In this document: positions 50,025-61,441 of the stretch, in pieces
Numbering within the stretch: position 1 is the first letter of the stretch
How the letters are laid out: each line of letters starts with the position of its first letter
Assembly: GCA_022575985.1 (NCBI GenBank)
Contig: JAKSXM010000014.1
Location: 22,816,001-22,880,000 of the forward strand
DNA: 64,000 nt
Reading direction: 5' to 3'
DNA from: Anagrus nilaparvatae
Lineage: Eukaryota; Arthropoda; Insecta; Hymenoptera; Mymaridae
Notes under the pieces: generated by a model
Databases searched by the model: none
Told to the model about the DNA's origin: nothing
Seen by the model: only the letters and a program-made list of their open reading frames with translations
Made by a program: the position numbers and the translations under genes

Positions 50025-50603
50025 GTGTGTGGTGATCAGAAATTCGGGTTGGGTACAGAAAAGTTTGGGTTTCTTTCAGATAAGGTTAAGTGGGATCAAA
50101 TGTTGTGTAAGACCCAAATTTTTTTGAAAAAGGACAACTGGCAGTTAATTGGGAATTTCTCTGCCTAAGTATCCGAAAAACTAAAAAAAAAAACTGGGTC
50201 AAATACTCAATATTTTGGGTCAAATAATCAACATTTTGGGTAACTATATCCCTCAACTTTACATACGAAATTTCATAGATTTAACGATTTTTCATTTTTA
50301 AATTTATTTCCAATTTTAATATACAGGAAAAAGTTAATTGAGTCAATTATCTTTAAAATTGTATGCTTTTTATTTTGGATTTTTCAATTTAAAATCATTT
50401 TTTAGCGTTTATTCGTTTTTTAAATTGAAGTTTATAATTATTTGACTTGAATTCAGATGCATTTTCTCTTATATTTTTTGTATGAAGATTTTAGATCTTT
50501 GAGAGTAAAGGTGTCCGGAAATTCGAAATTATCCAGGTTTGAGGTACCTGAAAAATTCCGAAATTTTTGGTACCCGACTCGACATTCGGGTAACAGCACT
50601 CCT
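50025..50603 (-). repeat. GTTACCCGAAT repeat family, copy 3
   Basis: The right end TTCGGGTAACAGCACTCCTC (50584-50603) is the complement of the start of copy 1. The left side has AATTCGGGTTGGGTAC near 50041 in the opposite sense, so the element may have inverted ends. Internal TTTTGGGTCAAATA repeats. No coding frame. Confidence 0.5.
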
Positions 50604-50630
50604 CTACTACAGAAATTACTTTTGTTTCTA

Positions 50631-51180
50631 TAACCTATAGCTTTGAGGCCTTCGTGGGAGTATGATAGATGAATTTTTGCACAGATATAGTCAAGATCAA
50701 AACATATTCACCTTCTGCAGAAAATATTTTTGGCTGCGCGTTCTAAAAAAAAATATGGGTCCACAAAGTTGGTCTTTGGAGACCAATTTTTGGAGAAAAA
50801 ACTGAAATTCTGACACACCGGAATAGCTTAGATTTTTAAATTCGGCAAAAAATTACACTAAATTTATATTTGAGATATTACGATATTTTGTTTCTGGATG
50901 GGTATGTCCTTTGAAAGTTCCGCCGTTTACCCGCGCTTAAAACTCTGTACAGTATAAAAGTGGCGCGGGTGAACGGCGGATCTTCAATGGTTTTGGCATA
51001 ATTTAAAAAACGAAGCTATTCCGATGTATCATAAAAAAAATAGGCTAAATTTGAGAACCCATTACTTTTTTCAGAATCCAAGGCCAAAAAAACTAGGATA
51101 TGAAAGTGGATATGTTATCGTCTTGACTATTTTTGTGCAAAAATTCAATTACTTACACAAGCCCTTATTACCATAGATTC
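50631..51180. mobile_element. Palindromic non-autonomous element
   Basis: Two long inverted arms, about 50631-50937 and 50963-51176. The centre is CCGCCGTTTACCCGCGC against GCGCGGGTGAACGGCGG. The ends are TTTTTGCACAGATATAGTCA against TGACTATTTTTGTGCAAAAA. The right arm matches 11500-11840. No transposase. Confidence 0.6.
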
Positions 51181-53629
51181 AGGGTTTTTCAACTAAAAAA
51201 ATGATGCAAAATCGTTGGAAAAACTTATTAATCCTTTGGAAATGCTTTTTTAAACTACTAACCAAATTTTTTCAAATTTTTAAATTTATGTAAAAGTATG
51301 AAACTCATACTAAGAGCTTATTTGAAGCTTTTATTATGAATATAAATTAATAGTCCTTGAAGAAAAAAACTAAACTGCTAAATTTCCTTGTTTTTAGTTA
51401 AAAATTAAAATAATTAAAGTTATTAATCAACAAAGCTTAAAAAATGTATGCAATATTAATAAATAAAAATGAAAACAAGATAATTAATCGAAAAGCGAAT
51501 AAATTAATAAAAATAAAAATTAATATTTAATTATGCCTATTTTTTTCTAAATTTTAATTAATTAAGATTTTTATAATTTAATTAATAAAAATTATGCCTG
51601 CATAAGTAATAATCTCTAACTTGTAAATTTTATATTACAAAAATTTCTTTAACCGTCGGATAACTCGAGGCACCAGCAAAGAAAGAGGGAGAAATGTATT
51701 TATTTATAAAAAATCAAAAATAATTTTCTTCTGTAATGCTTAATAAATTTTTACTGAATATTTGCCTTTATTTTCTTTATAAAATATAAATTATAAATGC
51801 ATATGTGAAATATATCTTAGATTTTATCGTTTTTTTATTATAAAATACATGTCTCGGTATGTACAACAGTATTTTATTTAGTTAAATAATGTTAAAAGAG
51901 TGCATAAATAATTAAAATAAAAAAAATCTCATAATAAGAAATTCAAGGACATTTTAAGAAAATGATTTTATTGAAACAAGAAATAATTAATAAAAAAAGT
52001 TAATTACAAAGATTTATAGGTTGTGAATTTTCTGGATGAAAAATTTTATTATTATTTTATCATAATTATTTAATCAAGAATAATTTAACAGATTGTAAAA
52101 TTTATGAATTATTGAGTTAATTAACATACCCTAATCAATCATCGCTGAGTTAATTAAAAAAGTTGATTGTGAAGTTTATATGAAATGCTTTACGTGTATC
52201 CTCATTTATTTAGCTTCTAAAGCTTTTTTGATTAAATCTCAAATAATTTTTAAAAATAGTTTAGAACTTTTTGAAAATTTTTAGACACTCTTTAACGCTG
52301 TTTCAAACTTTATCAGGTTTTAATTTGATTTTTATTTTATTCAGCTAAAATCCATATTTTTATAAATTTCATAGCATTCCTATAGATATTTTTGGCAACA
52401 CATTTTACAGACTTAGAAAGTAAATTATTATTTCCAAAAATTCATTGTAATTTTTTTATCGCGCATTAATGACTCCTATTAAACGTGACGCAGAATATTG
52501 TTATACAACTTCCGTAAAAAAATTTTTTTAATTCATAATAAAAAAGTACATTATAAAAATAAACCCACACACGTGTTTTTTTTAATACATTTTTTAAGCT
52601 AAAAAAACTAGAGAAATACCAACATGTACAATAATAATGTAATATGTAACATAAAAAAAAATTAAAAGGTGTTCAAAAAGTCACAAAAATATGTATGCCT
52701 GCATGTATGTATGTATGTATTATTATTATTATTGTTTTTTTTATAAGGTTTATAATATATTTTTTTACGACTAAAATCATGTGTAATAAAAACAAACAGA
52801 GAATCAAGAAGTTTATGGTTGAAGCGCCTGGCGGCGCCAGTCTACGTTCTAGAGAGTTACTGACGAAATATTGTCTTTTTTTTTAGCATGTTTTTTTATT
52901 TTTAGATTTTTGCACATTATTTTCGCCCTATCTATATTTGCTTGAAACATATTGTCATAAAATATTATATGGCTCTTATGACAAGAATATTAATCTACAC
53001 TCAAAACTTTTATATTTATAATAAACTGTAGGTTCTTTAATTTTGACAAATATTTTAATATTTAATGATTTGTTTTGGTAATTAATGATTTAGGTGTACT
53101 TCTGGTTTGATGACCTATTAAATTTATATTGAAAAAAAGTATTTCAAAGATCATTTTTACATATTTATATAGTAATAGTTTAGTAATACCACCTAAAGTG
53201 TTATAACTATGAGCTTAAAATTTAAAGAAATTTTTGAAACATCGGACAAAAAAATTTTTCAGTTTAACAGATAGCGATTGACTTCAAGTGCAATTTTAAG
53301 TATCATATATAATTAAAACTCAATAAAAAAATTAAATTTTTTTTCTCGTAAATGAAAAGCATTTGAGATACTATATATAAAGGAATGTTATAAATTTTAA
53401 ACTACCACTTTTATTAAAGTTATTAATAGTAAAGTGAGAGGGGAAAAAATACGTTTAATTAGAGTTAACTTGTAAATTATGAAATATTAAATTTAATTAA
53501 TTGAGTGTTTTGTAGAACTTCGAATTTTGAAGTTCAATAAGCATGATTTGATTGGGCGATGACATCTTGTATATGCCTAATATCTTATAAACGCTTCTAA
53601 ACTGATAATTATTGTAAAGTTGCCACTGG
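51181..53629. other. A+T-rich DNA with a short G+C island
   Basis: (ATGT)n then (ATT)n at about 52700-52733. At 52823-52860 is a compact G+C patch with CGCCTGGCGGCGCCAG followed by TCTACG, partly like the CTCF-type core at 6409. Otherwise homopolymer-rich; no gene. Confidence 0.35.
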
Positions 53630-53840
53630 GTCTTTGATGAATGACTTTAAGTGAGTAATAAAGTGATAGTGTTGAGATATTGTGAGTGATGTAGTGAGTA
53701 TAATAAGGCTGTAAACGAATGATTGGTTATCTGTGAGTGTGATTTGATGAAAATGTTTGCTATGTGAATAAGTTTGTAAGCAAGTAGTTGAGTAAGTAAT
53801 TAAGTGATTAATTTGGTGAAGAATTGAGTAAATGAGTAAA
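53630..53840 (+). repeat. C-poor degenerate GTGAGT/GTAAGT-rich tract
   Basis: The plus strand is nearly free of C and packed with GTGAGT, GTAAGT, GTGATT and GAGTAA. It looks like a decayed short tandem repeat (unit near TGAGTGA or TAAGTGA). The motifs match the 5' splice-site consensus, but no exon ends are evident. Weaker echoes run on to about 54200. Confidence 0.4.
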
Positions 53841-54479
53841 TGCTATAGGAAACTAATATTATTGAAAAAGCAAGACTGAATAAATTAACATAAAATTGTA
53901 TATGCATTTGAATAAAAAAAAATATTTCATAACTTAATTAAATACTAAAAACTAAAGTGAATGATTGCGTTTTTTTTGTAAGTTAATGAGCTTGGATTGA
54001 AAGTCAGTTTTAAAAAATAAATGACTGTCAGTATAATAAAGGTAGAAAGGAAATGCATTGAGAATTACAGATAAATAACAAAGTAAAAAATGAGAAGAGC
54101 AAATAACTAATGAACGGTAGAAGGGTTTTAGTGATTTAATGATTCTTAATTACGAGTTATACAAGTTATAAAAATTTATTATAAATAAATGAATGAACAA
54201 ACAAATATACAAGCAAATAAATAAGATACTTAATAACTAATTGAAATAAATTGCAAAATTTTTTGTCCCAAATTACCTTTTATTTAAAAAAATAATCCTA
54301 AAAATCCGAATATTTATTAATTTATCAGACATACTAAAATAAAATTAAAATATATCTAATTAAGTATTTTTCTGTAATTAAAAATTTTTCTAATATTATT
54401 TAATAAATTTTTAATTTTCTAAATTAATATCATAAATTTAATATTCAAAATTTAATTTTGTTTCTCTGTTACAATTTAA

Positions 54480-55620
54480 ATAAGGGAATGTATTTTTTCC
54501 TATATTTAAGATTAACATTACATATCACGTATCTTCCCAATGAACATATTTACTAAAGGCACATATTGTATAATATTGTGTATTACCCTGATAATTTTCC
54601 AAATAAGTATATGCATATATATATTTAAAGGAAATCTACAGGAGGAAAATATTCCTGTATGCAAAAACCAGTGTACGTATATAGTCATTTAGATTTCTCT
54701 TCCATTTCCTCATGTATATATATAGCGTCAGCATAAATATTTCCACCCCTTGAATATTCCCTTGATGTCAAAAGCATCCCTACTTTATTTCCTTTAACAA
54801 TTTTAGATCCCTACTACTCTTAAAAATGTATTTTCTAGCAAACTCTATAAAATACAGGCATACATACTTAAACTCACACATGAAATAGTTTTAGAATAGA
54901 ATGTACACACGTGATTTTCTCTGTATTTGTATATATTCAGAATGAACAAAAGCAAAATATAGTCCTTTTTTGCTTCTGGATTCCCTACATGGAAATTAAC
55001 TAGCACATTCTCACATATCATTTTGGTATAAATAAGGGGTAGTTTGAATTCCTGCGCCTGCTCGAGCGACGCCCTCTCTCAATTGACGAAACCGCGCATA
55101 CTCATCGTGTACCATTTTCACCCCCTAGAATTTGCCGGTATATTCACCCTTCTAAGCAAAAATACTTTTTATAACATCTCGTACTTGTAAGCTAGTACGA
55201 ATCGTACGAATCTTTTGATATTGAGAGAAAGTGAGACACGTTTATAGTATGTATATAAAATTATATGTATTTATGTATTAGTTAGTGTACGTGTACGTGT
55301 TTAAGATGTTAAACTCAGTCCCCGGGGAAGCAAATGACTGAGTGTAAAGCCACGGAATTCTTAGTCACCGCCAGTCGGATATCAGTCGGCGTTCGCTAAA
55401 CAACGTTAATATCTAATTAAATTTTCTTCCATTTAATTGTTTAACATCAAATCAAACTCACAAGTTTTCTCAAAACGTTTTATCCAGACTAAACTTGCAA
55501 CTTCTTGACTGTCAGTCGAACTCTGATGTTTCACGAGGATCTTGAAAGCGAACATCAACTCCTGGATTTTTCACTTACATTTTCACTTCATTTATTAGGT
55601 TCGTTCACAAAATAATTACA
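54480..55620. promoter_or_regulatory. Less A+T-rich block upstream of iab-4; candidate promoter/enhancer DNA
   Basis: The longest stretch of higher-complexity non-repeat DNA in the window besides abd-A exon 1. Contains GACGCCCTCT at 55068-55077 (CTCF-like core), a hairpin ACTCAGTC/GACTGAGT at 55313-55343, and initiator-like TCAGTC at about 55381 and 55511 on the plus strand. It ends about 700 bp before the iab-4 hairpin. A pri-iab-4 promoter here is plausible but unproven. Confidence 0.35.
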
Positions 55621-56088
55621 TAATTTTTCTTTTAGTATTTTAAAACATTCTTTTATACGTTGTTTAAAAATTTTTCGAAAGCATGCTGGATAAAAAAATA
55701 TATAATATCGATTGAGTAATACAATACGTGCCTGTTTTTTTTTCGGCCCCTGAAATCTCAGGCAACCGGCCAGACGCAGATGTACGTTTGGCTAATGGCT
55801 ACTTGGGATTTTTAACTTTTGTAATTTAATTTTAATAAATTCTATTTTTTTCCATAATAATTTTTTTAAAACTCGAATTATAAAATATTCTAAAAAAATG
55901 TATCTTGTTTTTTATGTTGACAGATGAATCCTTTGGAGACTCATAATGTACTAGCAAAAGCTTTTATATCATCATAAGAGACCGCTTTAGCGGTACTTTA
56001 TTATCTAAAAAGGAGTAAATGACATTTGACAGATTTATTTCTTAAACGTATACATAAAAAAATAAAAGAAGAAAGAAGAAGCACTTAC

Positions 56089-56308
56089 CAAACACTCAAA
56101 ATCTCATCAGCTGTATTACGACAGTGGCTCAAATTATTTAATTTTTTTTTTATCTAATATGAAGAGTTTTTTATCTCGATATAACTGTTATTTATGTAAC
56201 AGACTTTGTAGATTTAATACTCTTCTTTGAATAAAAAAAATGATTATAAATCAGCTGGCTCATAAAATAATCTCAGAAATGAATTTTGATTTGATGAAGA
56301 TTGTGGAA
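56089..56308 (-). other. Possible iab-8 transcript exon ending in a strong donor site
   Basis: On the minus strand, about 230 nt past the hairpin, GTTTG is followed by GTAAGTGC (donor at 56088-56081). A pyrimidine-rich stretch ending TTCAAAG near 56227-56230 could be an acceptor, giving an exon of about 140 nt, or the exon could reach back through the hairpin. Splice-consensus evidence only. Confidence 0.25.
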
Positions 56309-56309
56309 C

Positions 56310-56383
56310 CCCCTGTACGTATACTGAATGTATCCTGAGTGTATTTCTGTCCGGTATACCTTCAGTATACGTAACAGGAGGCA
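56310..56383 (+). ncRNA. mir-iab-4: microRNA iab-4 hairpin
   Basis: Mature 5p at 56317-56338 (starts ACGTATACTGAATGTATCCT) and 3p at 56352-56375 (starts CGGTATACCTTCAGTATACG) agree with the conserved insect iab-4 arms as I recall them. The stem closes with CCCCTG against CAGGAGG and the loop is about 13 nt. In flies iab-4 targets Ubx mRNA and is encoded between abd-A and Abd-B on the strand opposite abd-A. Here it is on plus while abd-A is on minus, about 53 kb away. The plus-strand primary transcript is not delimited. Confidence 0.95.
56310..56383 (-). ncRNA. mir-iab-8: microRNA iab-8 hairpin (antisense of iab-4)
   Basis: The minus strand folds equally well. Its 5p arm, starting TTACGTATACTGAAGGTATA, is at about 56352-56374 and matches the known iab-8 mature sequence; the 3p arm is the complement of iab-4-5p. 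In flies iab-8 comes from a long spliced noncoding RNA running toward abd-A and represses abd-A and Ubx. The orientation relative to abd-A is the same here. Expression cannot be seen from sequence. Confidence 0.8.
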
Positions 56384-56389
56384 ACACTT

Positions 56390-59149
56390 TTCGACGATGG
56401 ATATTTTTTTTGACAAATTATTAAAACACTTTGTAAAATTAATTTTTTATTTCTAAATTTATGTTTAATAAAAATTTAATTATTGTTGTATTAAAAGTTT
56501 AAGTAAGAGACTTAAGACTTAATTTTAAGTTTAACAAGATTGTAATAAAAATAATAAAAAGATTTATCAAACACCTTGAAAACAGTAGTTTTTCTAAGTT
56601 TTATGATATTATTCAATAAAGAAACTTCACATTACATGCACTCTTGGTTACTTACTTGTAAAATACACAAAAACTTTCACTTTTTTTTTAAGGTAGCTAT
56701 AAAAAAAGGGTTAAAAAATTAGAAAAATAAAAGTTTTTTTTTTTTGAGTAATAAAAAAAAAGATTGAATTGATTTTTGAAAAAAATTTTTTAAATTCTTT
56801 AATGTAATAAATAAAACTGGTTATTGATAAAAGTTTTTTAAAAAAGGGTTAATGATTTTATGGAATAAAGCATGTTTGTTTAGTTTTATTTGAGATTTCA
56901 GTATTGAATCATCTTTTTTTCTGTTTCTTAGTCTTTTTTGTTTAATAAATAGTCAAATTTAATTTTTTTATACACATTCAAGTTTTTTTTGGTATGTATT
57001 ACAAATTATTCTTGCAAATTTTCTCTATAAGAATAAAAAATTTCAGCATTAATAATAGTTGTAAAGCAGAATTTAATTGCAAAATTTAAATAATTAATTT
57101 AATAATCAAAGACTTTTATTTATTTAAACATAAGATTCAATTTTTAAATTCAGAATACAAAATCTTGTCAGTGAACTATGCGCCGAAATTTCAAGCAATT
57201 TGAGTAAAATTCAAACAAAACAATCTGATAGAATAAAAATTTTGCTTATGAACTTTATTAACACAAATAAAAATTACATAAAAATTACTTTTAAGAATAA
57301 AATGCTGAAATTCGATATTTTCAAATAGCGCATCTAAAATATTTATAGTAATCTACTTTATCAACAGTTTTTTAATACAAAAAATCATTACCAAATATTC
57401 AGTTATTTTAATACAAAATTAGCTTCGACATTAATAATTTTTATAATATTGGTATTAATTTATTAAATTTCAACAAAATTAATTATTCTAATTGGCACAT
57501 TTTTATTATAAATTTTATTGCTAATTAATTATTATTTTTTATTTTTTTGGGAAAATTTAATCATACATGGAATATATTTTAATACGAAATTTTTTTAATT
57601 CAATATTCACTACCAATTTCACGAAAAGTTGATAAAAAGTTAACACCAAAATTGTAGCAAATTATTAGGCTTTTCGACATTACAGCAAATTTTCTAAAGA
57701 GTTTCATTGAATTTCGCCCACAAAACATTCAACTCATAATCGATATTCATGCTATTCTGAACACTACCATTTTATACATATAAGTGACAAGAAAATTTAG
57801 TATTTTCGCTTGTTTTGTTTTAATTTTTTTGCAGTGTATAGTTTATCCTATATAATCCACTTGGAATTTCAAGCATTTATTATGATAAACAAAATTAAAG
57901 TTTTGCTAAAATTTCTGAATTTTTACTAGAATAACCTTAGAATTCAGAAAAACAATTAAATTAAGTATGTGTATTAAAAAATTTTACTTCGAGATGTATT
58001 AACCACAGTATTAACATGGTTTGAATGGCATAAATAAATATTCCAAAAACTGTTAGGCTATTAAAATTTTAACAAAATGAATTCAGAATAAAATTTTCAG
58101 TCAGTGGTATTTACCTTTTTCACAAGAATTTATTAAATAATTTTCCTAAAGGTAAAATTCTAAAAAATTTTTTTACTGCTTAAAATTTATCAATATGAGC
58201 CTTTACATTAATACAAAACAAGAATAAATGATTTATTAATAATAATTTAAGACATTTAAAACCAAAAATAAAACATGTTAATTGCAACCAGAAAATGTTT
58301 TATTTTTGAGTCCGTCTAAGCTACCACACCTCTCTTTGAACAAAAAATAATAAAAATTTCTTAACATTAGATTAAAAAATTTGTTAATTAATGAATTAAT
58401 TATCTCAATTACCACACATAAAAAAATTTTTAACAAGAAGCCATAAAAATTAAATTCAAAATTATCATATTTAGAGATTGTAAAAAATCACCATAATTAT
58501 ATTAAAAAAAAAAAAAAAAGTTTTATTATTTTTAAATTACATGTAAACTAAAACATATAAATCAACAGTAATATAAAAAAATTAGCATTTATTAAATAAA
58601 AATGTTGTTAATTTTAAGAGTTAATAAAAATTAAAAATAAACCAAAAAATAATTAATTTATTAACTTTAACTACCGTATAATATAAACAATGACTTATAA
58701 AAAAAAAAAAAAAAATAAATTAATAGTAGCTATAAATATTATTTCTCTAGATGTTTTTTTTATCATCAAAACATTAAAGGTATAGTCTGTCAGTAGTAGT
58801 AGTAGCTTTTTTTTTTTAACATTCAAGTATAGTATTATTTAACTCGCCATTAAAAGAATCATAAATATAACAAGTACATAAAAATTTTTTATTGTCAGTA
58901 AAAATGCCACATTAATTGAAAAATCGTAAATAAGAAAAAAATTTATATCTTTTTAGTAAGTATCCTTAAGTCCCAAAGCATTAAATGTCAAAAATTGACA
59001 TTATTTGTCATAATCTAAAACATCATCAAAACTCCCTCAAACTATTGTAAAAATCATAACATTTATTTTTTTTATTTTTATTTTTTAACGAGTCATTAAA
59101 TTAGCATGAAATTTTACTCAATATTTAACCCCTATTAAGAACTTTTAAC
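56390..59149. other. A+T-rich DNA, nothing recognised
   Basis: Homopolymers and ATTTAAT runs throughout; no coding, repeat or structured-RNA signal. Some moderately complex stretches (57170-58100) have no long open frame. Confidence 0.5.
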
Positions 59150-59640
59150 AAAAATTATCGGGCGTGGTATCATTTTTGCAAACTCAAATGAGAAAATATG
59201 CAAAATTTACATATAAAGAGAAAGATATTCCTTATCTATCCTTATTTATCTTATATAAGACAACAGAAGTCGATAACCGAAGGCCACACATGATAAATAC
59301 AACATACTCATCCTTATATGTTAGAGTGAGAAAGTGAAAAACAGGATTTCTGTATAATATTAAAGGTCTTTGATACATCCAATGAGTATTTCAGTCTCCC
59401 CTTATAAGTCCAACCCTCGAGCCAATATGGCCGCTACATACGCGCAGGATTCAAAAAACTGAGAGAGATAGCAATGGAAATGTGAGATAAGGTTAGCTTA
59501 ACAAAAGTCCTTTTAAAAAAGACCCATACACTTTTGTATTGTATCCAGTAAGTCAAGTGGGTGGGGTGTAAAACAGGAATGTCTGCGGTATAGATTTCTA
59601 TACGCGTAGAAAGGAACAATACACTAACAGACAGCCATAT
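59150..59640. promoter_or_regulatory. Candidate regulatory/PRE-like block
   Basis: Less A+T-rich than either side. GGCGTGG at 59161-59167, PHO-type ATGGCCG at 59427-59433 and CAGCCAT at 59632-59638, GAGAGAGATAG at 59461. Also ATAAATAC and TTATCTATCCTTATTTATC-type elements. The 61-codon minus frame within (59434-59619) shows no family resemblance and is probably chance. Confidence 0.3.
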
Positions 59641-60453
59641 TATAATGTAAAAAGGACTTAGTTAAATATAAGGAAATTTAATTGTTTATATTGATTATTT
59701 AAGTATTATTTTAACACAAATATATTTGTTGATCTAATCTAAACATTTTTATTCGTACAAATGTCGCAAAAATTTTTTGCATTGCTTAAATATCAGAAAA
59801 TAATCTTGCTATAAGCTAAAAATTAAATATTTTTATTAATTAATTTTCACGTAGTTGTGAAAATTTCCAATAAGTTTACCTCGAAAAAATTTTAATGATT
59901 ATAATTTATTGCCAAATTGATAGTATCAATATAAAATGATCATTGGGGGAAAGGTTTTTTAAATTTTTTATTGCTTATTGTCATTTTTTGAATATTTTTG
60001 TCCCTGTTTTAGTAAACGCTTCTCTGAATCACTCTCATGGCATTTTAAATTTTAAAATTAATAGCAAAACAGGCAATATTAAAAATGAAATATTGTGAGT
60101 CTGATATTCACTAGTTGATTCCTGAATTTCCATAGTTTTCAGCTCGCTTTTCAGATACTTTTGCTTTCCTAAGGGCAAAAAATCTATATTTTCTTGCATA
60201 TATATTATGTACAACGGTACGTATTAGATTTTTTGCAAGTTTCTTTTAGATTCATTTTGCATAAGTTTTCACTGTATTTCATTTCAAATAAAATTTTATC
60301 TAAAATCTATAATAAATAAAATCTATAATATCTTAAAATAATTAGCATTTCTAAATTGTTTGTATAATACCTAAAATTTGGTATATGATTCAAATATAAT
60401 TTCATGCAAAACTATTTAAAATCTAAAGAAATTTTCATACAAGTATAACTTAC

Positions 60454-60499
60454 ATAAATGTAATTCATCCACAGCAGCCTGAAATCCATTTCGGCTACC
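60454..60499 (-). other. Orphan 46-nt exon with consensus splice sites
   Basis: On the minus strand a T-rich tract ending TTTTATTTTACAG is followed by a 46-nt G+C-richer segment (GGTAGCCGAAATGGATTTCA at its start, GATGAATTACATTTAT at its end), then donor GTAAGTTA. Two frames are open: one reads GSRNGFQAAVDELHLY, the other VAEMDFRLLWMNYIY. I recognise neither. It lies 4 kb upstream of the iab-8 hairpin on the same strand, so it may be an exon of an iab-8/msa-like transcript or a distal 5' exon of abd-A. 59641-60453 and 60500-61440 around it are A+T-rich with nothing else seen. Confidence 0.5.
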
Positions 60500-61327
60500 C
60501 TGTAAAATAAAAACAAAAATTATAATAAAAAGATTAGACAAAAATTTTAAAAAAGTAATAAAATTATCTAAATTAGGAATCAGCTACTAGTCATAAAAAT
60601 TAAACAGTTAAATTTTATTTTGAAACTATAAAATTTTTTAGAGAAAGTTTATTGAACGTAACAGTAGCTGATGTTTTAAACAAAAAGGGTTAGTGAAAGC
60701 TTAAAACAAATATTCTACTATTGTAAATATAGAGAATAACTCTTTGACAAAAGGGGTCCTACGATTTTTATCTTTAATGTTTTATTAAAAATAACCTTCA
60801 AATCTCAAGCTATGCGACGGTAAAAAAATTGATAAAACATGCTTCTTGTATTGTAATCATAATAAAATGTTTTATTTATTTTTTTCCTTAGCCACTCTAC
60901 AAGTAATTAAGATATTTTTTTCAAGGTTTAAAATAATAATAATTAAGAAATGTTTTTTTATTCCAAATCTTCTTTAATTTTTTTTTTATTGAAGAAAAAC
61001 TTGCAAAGGAAATATATTTTTAATTCAAACTTTTCATAAATTCTGATTTAAAATTTTAATTACAAAATAATTTTCGGTTTAAGAAAATAAAACTCTTGTT
61101 GTGAAAGAATGTAAAGTTTTAGAAAAGTCAAAAAATAATTTAAATTACAAATTTTGAGATAAAATGATTTTTAGGATACGCAGTTTATTACTCGGTTTAT
61201 TATTTTAATATTAGTAATGACTTGGTCCACGTAATATTTTAAATTAACTCCCAGGGTAATGGCCAATGTAAAGCATTCTTGCTATTGATGGCATTAGAAT
61301 TTTATGCACGGGTTTTTTTAACAAAAC

Positions 61328-61345
61328 TTCTCGCAAGAGAAATGA
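61328..61345 (+). repeat. Second exact copy of TTCTCGCAAGAGAAATGA
   Basis: Identical to 9551-9568; followed by TATTATAAATA as in the other family members. Confidence 0.5.
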
Positions 61346-61441
61346 GTTCTTGATATTATAAATAGAAGTGGACAGCTGAAGAATTTTTGTTTTTATAATA
61401 TTTACGTTAAAAATAATTAATATTTAAATATATAATGTTTA

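Noticed and set aside
52838..52856. GGCGCCAGTCTACG as a full CTCF site
   Set aside because: It needs a one-base gap to fit the consensus; kept only as a remark.
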